Positions 1 to 7,829 of a DNA stretch of 64,000 nucleotides are shown piece by piece. The position numbers and the translations under genes are program-made. This DNA is from Patescibacteria group bacterium (GTDB lineage: Bacteria > Patescibacteriota > Patescibacteriia > 2-12-FULL-60-25), in assembly GCA_028715505.1 (NCBI GenBank), contig JAQURS010000004.1, positions 18,389-82,388 of the forward strand, written 5' to 3'. How positions within the stretch are numbered: position 1 is the stretch's first letter; the number at the start of each line of letters is the position of its first letter. The notes beneath the pieces were generated by a model. That model worked only from the letters and a program-made list of their open reading frames with translations, was not told the DNA's origin and did no database searches.

Positions 1-351
1 CCACTGGGTCACGACCGTGATTTCGGCCGGCCAGGCATCGGCTTCCATGAGCACCCCGACGCTGTTGTTCACGTTCTCGAACGTGTCTACGGATTTGTCC
101 TCGGTCAGGATGTAATCTTCCGGAACGCCTTGGTTGACCAGCCAATCCCTCATGATGTGGGCGGCCGGCTTGGTCTGGATCCAGCGCGGGTGGAAGATCC
201 CGCCCGTCACGAGGATCATGTCGTAAGCTGCCATGTGCCAGAGCTTGAGGCCTTGGCGAAGGCGGATGAGCGTGTCTTGCGGCGAGGGAAAATCGACCGG
301 CTGGATGCCGCAGCTTGGAATGAGCAGGATCTTGGGTTGTATGACAAACAT
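1..351 (-). CDS. YdcF/SanA-like DUF218 protein, 3' part outside window
   Basis: The first 117 codons lie in the window and the gene runs off the left edge. The reading frame is open from an ATG at 351 to base 1, preceded by a good ribosome binding site (GGGAGG) and a promoter at 378-406. The translation has an early hydrophobic strand (KILLIPSCGI), then ILVTGGIFHPRW, then WLVNQGVPEDYILTED followed by KSVDTFENV and a final EITVVTQW. That order (a TGG turn, a helix ending in GVP.E.I..E, a T.EN motif, then a strand ending near T) is the usual layout of the DUF218 (YdcF/ElyC/SanA) fold, whose members are mostly envelope-associated proteins of uncertain reaction. The family assignment is by motif order only; the C-terminal half cannot be seen. 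Confidence 0.72.
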   Translation of the reverse strand, partial: MFVIQPKILLIPSCGIQPVDFPSPQDTLIRLRQGLKLWHMAAYDMILVTGGIFHPRWIQTKPAAHIMRDWLVNQGVPEDYILTEDKSVDTFENVNNSVGVLMEADAWPAEITVVTQW

Positions 352-377
352 GCGTTCCTCCCGTTTGTTTGGGAAAG

Positions 378-406
378 AGCGTAGGCAAAAAAGGTGGGTT
401 TGTCAA
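378..406 (-). promoter_or_regulatory. Promoter of the YdcF-like gene
   Basis: On the minus strand TTGACA (406-401) and TACGCT (383-378) are separated by 17 nt, giving a leader of about 20 nt that contains GGGAGG. The -35 box sits in the loop of a small hairpin (GGGTT-GACA-AACCC) followed by a T run, so the end of the upstream lipoprotein transcript and this promoter may share the same bases. Confidence 0.6.
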
Positions 407-428
407 CCCTTAGAGAATTACGATAGGG

Positions 429-1217
429 TTATTCGTTCGATACGAATTTATACTTCTGTAAATCAATATAGCCGCTGATTTTGGCGGAATGTTCAACGTA
501 GCAAAATAATTTATCAGGCAAATGATAAGCGTATTCTTCTAATTGCGCGATCATATTCTCGGAACCATTCGGCTCGTTCTGTAACGATAACCCGTTTAAA
601 TTACAAGCCATCAGTTTTTTCTGTTCGCTGCTTGCTTTACTTTCGATGAGGTGGAGATTATCGGAATTTTTAGAACTGATTAGATCCATGGCCGAATCGC
701 AATCAAGGCCGTTGCACCTATTTTCTACGAACAGAAAGTCCTTTGTTTCTGGTTTAAAAATGAACAATGAAAAGGTCGAGCCTGGCGCATCGGCTGCCAC
801 GAACCACGCGATGGCTTTGGATTGTTTCAATGTGAAGGGTCCTTGCATGTAACCTAGGGATGGAATTCCTTTACGAAGCGTTTTCTCTTCGTAAGGAGGG
901 ATGGTTGAAACAGTTTTCAAAGTGTATTCATGTTCAGATTTAGCCTCGTTCCAAATATCTTCGCTGAATAAGATGATGTGCTGATCGGGAAATTCATACG
1001 CGGCATAGGGAAAAGTTTTACCGCATAGATTAAGGGCAGAGGAGAACGATTTCGTCGAGGTCACGCGCGGAGGGTTGGTTTCAGAGCAGCCGACCTGAGC
1101 GGAAACGGTATCTTGTTTCGTAGTGGTCGTTGTTGATTGCTCGGTATTTACCGCGGCTTGATTGCCACAACCTGAAAAAGCCAGCAGGACCAAGGTAAGA
1201 ATTAGAAGTTTTTTCAT
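429..1217 (-). CDS. Putative lipoprotein, function unknown
   Basis: This 262-aa protein starts with a charged MKK, a hydrophobic stretch (LLILTLVLLAF) and a lipobox SGC with Cys17, then a Thr-rich linker. This is a standard type II signal peptide, so the protein should be lipid-anchored on the outside of the membrane. The mature part has eight or so scattered cysteines (for example NLCGKTF, ENRCNGLDCD, FCYVEHS) that could form disulfides. I do not recognise a family. It is the last gene of a three-gene minus-strand group with only 2 nt between its ATG and the stop of the gene before it, so it is probably co-transcribed. No Shine-Dalgarno is visible. Confidence 0.6.
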   Translation of the reverse strand: MKKLLILTLVLLAFSGCGNQAAVNTEQSTTTTTKQDTVSAQVGCSETNPPRVTSTKSFSSALNLCGKTFPYAAYEFPDQHIILFSEDIWNEAKSEHEYTLKTVSTIPPYEEKTLRKGIPSLGYMQGPFTLKQSKAIAWFVAADAPGSTFSLFIFKPETKDFLFVENRCNGLDCDSAMDLISSKNSDNLHLIESKASSEQKKLMACNLNGLSLQNEPNGSENMIAQLEEYAYHLPDKLFCYVEHSAKISGYIDLQKYKFVSNE

Positions 1218-1219
1218 AA

Positions 1220-1621
1220 TTATAAAGCTTGGATTAAACCTATTATTTGAAAAATCAAAAAAGCGCCTATCAAGTAAAGACTAAGCGCCAATAAATATTT
1301 GTACCACAATTTTTCATTATGTTTGGTAGTTATTTTTCTTTGAATGTAGCGGCTTAAAAAGTGTGAAAAAATTCCAGATGGAATGAGAATGATTTGGATT
1401 ATTATAATCGGTAAAATAGCCCAAAATAAATTTTCAAAAAAGAATCCGGTGACGCTGCATTTCTCCACCGCTCCAGAGCCGAAGCCTCGGGCAGAGCATT
1501 TGAGAGTTTCTGAAGTGAAGATGGCGAAGAAAATGGGGAATATAAAATAGGCGACCATCAGCAAGTTTATTGAAAGATAGATGGTTATGGCCTGATACTC
1601 TTTAATCAACTTTTTTAACAT
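1220..1621 (-). CDS. Small integral membrane protein, unknown
   Basis: The 133-aa product has three hydrophobic segments: about residues 12-36 (ITIYLSINLLMVAYFIF), 65-90 (NLFWAILPIIIIQIILI) and 108-131 (YLLALSLYLIGAFLIFQIIG). Between the first two is a short loop with two cysteines (LKCSARG and EKCSVTG) that may pair on the outside. No known family is evident. It is AT-rich, like the gene after it, and lacks a Shine-Dalgarno; tight spacing to the lipoprotein gene downstream suggests one transcript. Confidence 0.5.
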   Translation of the reverse strand: MLKKLIKEYQAITIYLSINLLMVAYFIFPIFFAIFTSETLKCSARGFGSGAVEKCSVTGFFFENLFWAILPIIIIQIILIPSGIFSHFLSRYIQRKITTKHNEKLWYKYLLALSLYLIGAFLIFQIIGLIQAL

Positions 1622-1677
1622 AATTTCGGATATGTCTGGTATGCCGTGTTAGGTGATGTATTCCTTTTCTTCTGTCT

Positions 1678-2049
1678 TTAAATTTGTAAACTTATCCAAA
1701 AATAAAATGCCCCAACAAGGAAGATGACACCGCCCCAAACTATTTGTCCGCCTTTAAACATTTGTGCTTTTTTGTTAACACGATCAGGAAATCCAATTTT
1801 TTCAATACCTTTAAATAGAGTTATCCATCCTAATATTGTGATGGCGACTGGCCAGTCGGTAACCCAAATGTTATGAGCAACTACGGTGGCTAAGCCTAAC
1901 AAAAAAGTAATATAACCTGTGGCGATAGTGATAGTCTTGTCTTCGGTATATTCAATAACCCTACCTAAAAATTTTGCACTGATAGACATTGCGCCAAGAA
2001 TCATGAATAGACTACCCCAAAATTTTGCTAAAAAAATTGTGATTTCCAT
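1678..2049 (-). CDS. Four-helix membrane protein, unknown
   Basis: The 123-aa protein has four predicted transmembrane helices, roughly residues 5-25, 42-62, 66-84 and 102-121, and an amphipathic segment around residue 30 (FLGRVIEYTED). The length and pattern match small uncharacterised bacterial membrane proteins; no catalytic residues are apparent. It is the first gene of the minus-strand group and is divergent from comEC. No Shine-Dalgarno precedes the ATG. An obvious sigma70 promoter for it was not found in the 160-nt divergent region. Confidence 0.5.
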   Translation of the reverse strand: MEITIFLAKFWGSLFMILGAMSISAKFLGRVIEYTEDKTITIATGYITFLLGLATVVAHNIWVTDWPVAITILGWITLFKGIEKIGFPDRVNKKAQMFKGGQIVWGGVIFLVGAFYFWISLQI

Positions 2050-2142
2050 ACTTTTATAATTAGGTAGTAAATTTATTAAAGAAAAGGAATATTTCAGCTA
2101 ACTCGTTTCTATGCGCAAATATTGCGTATAGATGTTCACATC

Positions 2143-2170
2143 TTGCCACTTTGCCCAGAAAATGTATAGT
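2143..2170 (+). promoter_or_regulatory. Promoter of comEC
   Basis: TTGCCA (2143-2148) and TATAGT (2165-2170) are 16 nt apart. The predicted transcript starts near 2177 and its short leader contains a perfect 6-bp hairpin (CCTCAC-GTCG-GTGAGG, 2191-2206) whose right arm includes the GTGAGG that would serve as ribosome binding site, 4 nt before the ATG. Confidence 0.5.
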
Positions 2171-2210
2171 AAATATAGGTGCAAGCAAAGCCTCACGTCG
2201 GTGAGGTTTT

Positions 2211-3665
2211 ATGTTGCAAATTTCGCGTTTTCGTCCGGCGGTTGCCATGGTTGGCTTCCTTTTAGGCGTCGCTATTCATTCTTTTTGGCCGTTAATCAAG
2301 TTTCCTTTTTGGACCTGGTTGATTATTGCAGGAATTCTAGTATTTTTTTGTATTTTTATCCGTCGTCTCGCGTATCGCGTTACACGTTTCGCGATTGTGT
2401 TCCTTGTCTGCTTCGCTGCTGGTCTATGGCGCTTTGACGTCGCCGTTCCGCCCACGGCCAGCTCACAAGCTGGGGAATTCACGGCCATTGTCGCAGAAGT
2501 TGAAGACGGATTTTATGGAAAACAAGCGATTGTAAAAACAGATGATCTCAACTTACAAACTTCACTCAAACAAGATGTCCCGCTTGGATCAAAAATCAAA
2601 TTTACGTGCGCTTTAAAACCGCTTGAACAGAAAAAAGATGAGCTTGACCGGCGTTTTGCCTATCGCCTGCACCAAGCTCAGGCCCAATGCACGCCTAAAG
2701 ATCTGATTGTGATCGCTAAGCCGCCATGGTGGGATATCCGCCAGAGTTTCGCAGACCTCCGCGTTTGGACTAATCGCCGCATTGCGACTGTTTTGCCGGG
2801 GGAGGATGGGATGCTGATCGCAGGCATGCTTTACGGCGAGAGGGGAATGTCTCAAAAATCGAATGACCTGTTCCGCCGCGCGGGGCTGACGCACTTGATC
2901 GCGGTTTCCGGATCAAATATCACGATCGTGGCCTCGATCGTTTTCGCCGTGTTGCTCGGTTTTGGACTCTGGAGATGCCAAGCTTTTTGGATGACGACCA
3001 TCATCCTTGGCGCTTACGTCACGTTCACTGGTTTTTCGGCCTCAGTCGCCCGCGCGGCGGTCATGGGTTGGCTGGTTTTGCTCGCGCGCCACGTAGGACG
3101 CCAGCCTCGGACTTGGCACATCCTCCTCGTCTCGGCTTTCGCGCTCTGTTTGATTGATCCTTGGATGCTGGCTTTTGACGCCGGCTTCGCTCTTTCGTTT
3201 CTCGCGACCATCGGCCTCATGATTTGGTCGCCGATCATCGCGAAGAAGTTGTCGATTGTTCCAGCGGCTGGCGGATTGCGCGAAGCGGCGGCCACGACCA
3301 TCTCCGCCACTTTGATGACCACGCCTTACATGGCTTTTGCTTTTGAAAGAATCTCTTTGGCGGGGCTGATCACTAATTTGATCGCCGTCCCGCTCGTGCC
3401 TTGGGCTATGTTGTTTGGCGCTTTGAGCGCGGTTTGGGGTCCGTTGCCCGGCGCGAACATCATTTCTTTGCCCGCCTTAGGAGTCGCGAGGCTGATTTTT
3501 TGGTCGGCGAGTTTGGCGGATTATTTCCCTTGGCTTTCTCAGGAAACTCCACGCTTGGATTTTCTTCTGCTCGTCACGAGTTATGCACTGCTCACCTGGA
3601 TTTATTTTAAACTGCGCGGAAAAAATGATTTTTCCACAGAAACCGAGCTGTTTTGTCAAAGGTGA
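2211..3665 (+). CDS. comEC: ComEC/Rec2 DNA-uptake channel, short form
   Basis: ComEC forms the inner-membrane channel that takes up single-stranded DNA during natural transformation. The 484-aa product has hydrophobic N-terminal segments, a soluble domain of about residues 85-165 (an OB-like DUF4131 region), and then the diagnostic ComEC stretch MLYGERG...HLIAVSGSNI at about residues 205-237, followed by many transmembrane helices. It ends after the membrane domain, so the C-terminal beta-lactamase-like nuclease domain of full-length ComEC (around 750 aa) is missing. Such short forms are common in Patescibacteria, which often keep a minimal uptake machine. Bases 2359-2395 resemble a repeat also seen at 52.4 kb, although the frame stays open. 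The alternative ATG at 2247 has no better ribosome binding site. Confidence 0.85.
   Translation: MLQISRFRPAVAMVGFLLGVAIHSFWPLIKFPFWTWLIIAGILVFFCIFIRRLAYRVTRFAIVFLVCFAAGLWRFDVAVPPTASSQAGEFTAIVAEVEDGFYGKQAIVKTDDLNLQTSLKQDVPLGSKIKFTCALKPLEQKKDELDRRFAYRLHQAQAQCTPKDLIVIAKPPWWDIRQSFADLRVWTNRRIATVLPGEDGMLIAGMLYGERGMSQKSNDLFRRAGLTHLIAVSGSNITIVASIVFAVLLGFGLWRCQAFWMTTIILGAYVTFTGFSASVARAAVMGWLVLLARHVGRQPRTWHILLVSAFALCLIDPWMLAFDAGFALSFLATIGLMIWSPIIAKKLSIVPAAGGLREAAATTISATLMTTPYMAFAFERISLAGLITNLIAVPLVPWAMLFGALSAVWGPLPGANIISLPALGVARLIFWSASLADYFPWLSQETPRLDFLLLVTSYALLTWIYFKLRGKNDFSTETELFCQR
2359..2395 (+). repeat. GC-rich repeat unit inside comEC (copy 1)
   Basis: The stretch TCCGTCGTCTCGCG followed by TATCGCGTTACACGTTTCGCG closely matches bases 52399-52427, differing by a 7-nt TATCGCG insertion and three substitutions. 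Here it is translated as part of the second transmembrane region of ComEC. Confidence 0.4.
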
Positions 3666-3708
3666 AAGAACAAATTGCAGGATGTTGAACGCAATAAGAC
3701 AAAATTAT

Positions 3709-3794
3709 GTCATTGCGAGGAAGGAATTCGATGACTGACGCGGCAATCTACTATCGGCTTGTAGATTGCTTCGTCGCAGACTCCTCGCAATGAC
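3709..3794. repeat. 86-bp palindromic (MITE/REP-like) element
   Basis: The outer arms GTCATTGCGAGGA (3709-3721) and TCCTCGCAATGAC (3782-3794) are a perfect 13-bp inverted repeat, and the inner arms GCAATCTAC (3743-3751) and GTAGATTGC (3761-3769) a perfect 9-bp one. Elements of the type TCATTGCGAGG...GCAATCTAC are widespread intergenic palindromic repeats in many bacteria. It lies 44 nt after comEC and may also help end its transcript. Confidence 0.75.
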
Positions 3795-4188
3795 AAGATG
3801 GGACGCGGAACGGACGGTTTGTCCATTGTCACTGACATTCAAAATTGACCATGGACGCTAATCGTCGGACGATGTTAATGAGGCTTCACAGCTTCGCACC
3901 TCGAAAGCAACAGACTCGGAACGTGAGACGGCATTGCAAAATGCGTCAGTGCTGGCAGGACCAACGAGCTAATCGGGCGTTGGCCTCTGCCGCGGGCTGG
4001 TCAGGCAACTGGCCCGAAAAATGCATTTTCAAGCGCGCAATTTTCATACATCAGCGGTGATGTCCTTTGTGGGTTTTCATCAAAGATGGAGGAGCGTGTC
4101 GTCCGCCATTCGGCTAAAACCGGCGTCCAAACCCGGTTCGAGAAAAATATCAAAGTTGTTTCTTTGCCGCGCGAGTAAGTAGCGCGTT
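3795..4188. other. Intergenic stretch without a recognised gene
   Basis: About 390 bases between the palindromic element and the folded leader of the next gene hold no convincing gene. A 71-codon plus-strand frame at 3845-4060 has no ribosome binding site and an arginine- and tryptophan-rich translation, so it is not called. A short GCGC hairpin lies at about 4169-4186. No consensus promoter for the downstream gene was identified. Confidence 0.5.
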
Positions 4189-4310
4189 GGCGATCTGGTC
4201 CCAGCCTTTATTTGGCGACAGGGACGGGTCAGATGACCTTGGTAAGTACCGTCAGGGCCTTAGCCAAAGGCCCGGAGCAGAGCCGTTCCGAGTTTGCTGC
4301 CCAGATCGCC
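4189..4310 (+). promoter_or_regulatory. Multi-hairpin structured leader of the M23 lipoprotein gene
   Basis: A perfect 10-bp stem (GGCGATCTGG at 4189-4198 with CCAGATCGCC at 4301-4310) closes a domain holding five consecutive hairpins: GTCCC/GGGAC (4198-4225), GGTC/GACC (4227-4238), GGT/ACC (4241-4250), GGGCCTT/AAGGCCC (4255-4273) and GGAGC/GTTCC (4274-4289). The domain ends 44 nt before the start codon and ribosome binding site of the 732-aa gene. The base pairing is seen directly; a regulatory role is inferred. Confidence 0.5.
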
Positions 4311-4354
4311 TTGGTCTCCTCTACGACGCGTATTGGAGGAAACCGGAGGCGACC

Positions 4355-6553
4355 ATGGAAAAGAAGCTCGGCACATTCGAAAAAATTATTTCAATCCTAA
4401 TCGTGACGTTGTTTGTCACCGGAGGTTGTGGCGATCTCGCGCCCGAAGCGGAACAGGCGGGAGGGGGATCGTCTCTGGCGCACAACTCGAATCCTTCGAC
4501 CGGCAGCCAGACTTGCGTGGTGGACTATGTCCGTTATCCGACGACGTACGACGATTTCCAAAACCTGCTCTACGGCGATCGCGGATTCCTGGCCGTGTAC
4601 AACGACGTTAAGCATCTGGGATATGACGTCGTGTACGCCGAAGGGAAGGCTATCCATCCCATCGCTTGCGGCACAATCGTTTTCTACGGACCCGCGAGCG
4701 GTTATGGCACGCTGGTCGTAGTCATCGAACACAAGCTGGCCAAAACTATCACCGTCACGAACGGCGGCGGCTCATCAACTACGGTTACATCTTTCCTTAC
4801 GATTTACGGCCATCTGCGCAACTCGTCTTCCAAATCAGGAGGGCAGGTGCTCGGCCTGAAGGTGGGCGACAGCGTGAGCGCGGATGACGTCATCGGCTTT
4901 GTGCAAAGTGATGTCTTGAATGGCGACGGGCCAGAGCATTTGCATTTGGGCGTAAGGGTCCAAAGCGCGTCCGATGCTAAGAAAGTTGATCCATCGGCTT
5001 GGTTCCGCGGTTACGACACGGCCGGCGAAGGGACGTACAAGAAGTATTACGCCGATCCCAAGGCGTTCATCGTCAAAATCCAGTCATCACACGAGGGCGT
5101 GGACGCCGGCACGAGCGATCCGATCGTGTCGCAAGCCAACCACTTCCCAATTGGCACGATTCTCGAGGAGTTTGGCCAGGGCTATTGGTTGGTCGTCAAC
5201 GAGAGCCAGATTCTGGACGTCACGAACTATGGAAAATTGCCGACCAAGTGCGCGGTCAAAGTTCAGCCAAGCGCGTTATCGTGCTACGAACAGGCGATCT
5301 TTGATCCGTTCTCGCTCTATCTGGATGCCAAGGCCGTCAAATTCGACGGGGAACCGCAGGTCTACCAACTTTTTCCGGGCAATGGCTTCGAGCCAACGGG
5401 TTACCGGACGTTTCTCTCGTACGATTCATTCTTGTCGTGGGGCTACCAAGACTCTGACATCGTGAACTATCCCGCGACGCAAAAGGGATCGATCCTTAGC
5501 GCATTGCAGGATAAGGGAAAGGTTGGCTTCTTTCCGGGAGCGCTCGTCAAAGGCAAGGGCGAAAGCGAAGTTTCGGTCGCCGACCAGGCTGGCAAACGAC
5601 GTCCTATTTTCAACTGGGATGTGTTCCAAGCCTTGGGCTACCGACCCGAGTGTATTTTCGAGATCGAACCCACGACATTAGATATAGTAGCCGGTCAAAG
5701 ATCCGATCAACTCATCACGCTGACTGAGACTTCTCAGTGCGGATCAACGGGAGCGGGAGGGTCGTCTGGATCGGGAGGCGCTGGCGGGTCAGCAGGCTCG
5801 TGCGATTCTCAGGATTATTGCTCGTGTCCTGAGCAGCGCGCTTGCGTAGGCAATGAAACCCAGCTTTGCGCCTGTCCTGGCGGTAAAGAAGGAGTGCAGA
5901 TTTGCATGACCGACTGTTCAGGCTGGGAGCTTTGCCAATGTCCTTCTGCTGGAACAGGAGGTTCGAACGGATCGGGTGGTTCATCCGGTTATGGCGGATC
6001 GCCTGGATTCGGAGGATCTCCTGGTTCGGGCGGAACGATCAACGCTGGTGGATCGAGTAGCGGAGGATTTGGAGGTTCTGGTGGATCCGTCGGAGTCGGT
6101 GGAAGTGGGGGATCGGCTGACGCCGGATCAGGATCGGGCATTTGCCAGCAAAAAGGTGTAGCCGGACAAACGACATTCATCGTCCAGGCTCCCGTGGGCT
6201 CAGCTAAGGTTATCTCCGTTTCCGGCTGGATTGATTATCCCGGTTGGAGCGGCGCGCCTGATCTTTCCTGGCATGGTTGGGCTTGGGGTACGCCGGGTAA
6301 TGGCGAGCTTGTTTTCCAAAAAGGTGAGGCTTACCAAGGAACGAGATACATCTTTGCTCCTGGCACTTCGCCTGCTCCGGGTCAGCCGCAAGATGCCTGG
6401 TATTGCGACCAAACGAGTTGCCCAATCGGGACTTTCATCGTCTGTGACGGCCTTGAGGAAGTCTGCCGGGTTCAGAACGGCATTCTTTCGGGCGGGGCTT
6501 CTTACACCCCGAATCAGTCCAATTGGCAAAATATTCAGTGCATTCTTCCATAA
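4355..6553 (+). CDS. Secreted M23-type metallopeptidase lipoprotein with Gly/Ser-rich Cys modules
   Basis: The 732-aa protein starts at an ATG with GGAGG upstream; the open frame extends 56 codons further but that part overlaps the folded leader and lacks a signal sequence. It has a type II signal peptide (FVTGGC lipobox). Residues about 35-200 look like an M23/lysostaphin peptidase: HLGYD matches the HxGxD zinc motif, then YGHL, then HLHLG supplies the HxH zinc motif. Such enzymes cut peptidoglycan cross-bridges. After a middle region come Gly/Ser-rich linkers around a Cys module (CDSQDYCSCP, LCACPGG, GWELCQCP) that resembles secreted proteins of Myxococcota, and a C-terminal domain with four cysteines. 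Base usage and the ribosome binding site differ from core neighbours, so horizontal origin is plausible. The substrate is unknown. Confidence 0.7.
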   Translation: MEKKLGTFEKIISILIVTLFVTGGCGDLAPEAEQAGGGSSLAHNSNPSTGSQTCVVDYVRYPTTYDDFQNLLYGDRGFLAVYNDVKHLGYDVVYAEGKAIHPIACGTIVFYGPASGYGTLVVVIEHKLAKTITVTNGGGSSTTVTSFLTIYGHLRNSSSKSGGQVLGLKVGDSVSADDVIGFVQSDVLNGDGPEHLHLGVRVQSASDAKKVDPSAWFRGYDTAGEGTYKKYYADPKAFIVKIQSSHEGVDAGTSDPIVSQANHFPIGTILEEFGQGYWLVVNESQILDVTNYGKLPTKCAVKVQPSALSCYEQAIFDPFSLYLDAKAVKFDGEPQVYQLFPGNGFEPTGYRTFLSYDSFLSWGYQDSDIVNYPATQKGSILSALQDKGKVGFFPGALVKGKGESEVSVADQAGKRRPIFNWDVFQALGYRPECIFEIEPTTLDIVAGQRSDQLITLTETSQCGSTGAGGSSGSGGAGGSAGSCDSQDYCSCPEQRACVGNETQLCACPGGKEGVQICMTDCSGWELCQCPSAGTGGSNGSGGSSGYGGSPGFGGSPGSGGTINAGGSSSGGFGGSGGSVGVGGSGGSADAGSGSGICQQKGVAGQTTFIVQAPVGSAKVISVSGWIDYPGWSGAPDLSWHGWAWGTPGNGELVFQKGEAYQGTRYIFAPGTSPAPGQPQDAWYCDQTSCPIGTFIVCDGLEEVCRVQNGILSGGASYTPNQSNWQNIQCILP

Positions 6554-6558
6554 CTCAA

Positions 6559-6587
6559 GCCTCGAAACTCTTCGGGGCTATCTTTTT
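6559..6587 (+). terminator. Terminator of the M23 lipoprotein gene
   Basis: The 8-bp stem GCCTCGAA-actc-TTCGGGGC (one wobble pair) is followed by TATCTTTTTC, 6 nt after the stop codon. Confidence 0.65.
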
Positions 6588-6690
6588 CTCAAGTTATCCC
6601 CATGACTATCCAAAGATGACTTGCTAAGATGTGCCGAGTAGAACAAATATAGAACAGCTTAACTCAATTTATAAAGAATTTTAAAGAAAT

Positions 6691-7773
<1,083 letters not shown>

Positions 7774-7790
7774 CGCATAACTTAGCCAAA

Positions 7791-7819
7791 TCGACAAATG
7801 GGCTAAAAAATGCTAAAAT
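7791..7819 (+). promoter_or_regulatory. Leaderless promoter of ftsK
   Basis: TCGACA (7791-7796) and TAAAAT (7814-7819) are separated by 17 nt. The ATG of ftsK is only 10 nt beyond the -10 box, so transcription should start within a few bases of the start codon. Confidence 0.6.
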
Positions 7820-7829
7820 AAGCTATAGC

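Noticed and set aside
6630..6660. SOS (LexA) box upstream of recA
   Set aside because: The two AGAACA hexamers are direct repeats, not an inverted GAAC-N4-GTTC or CTGT-N8-ACAG operator.
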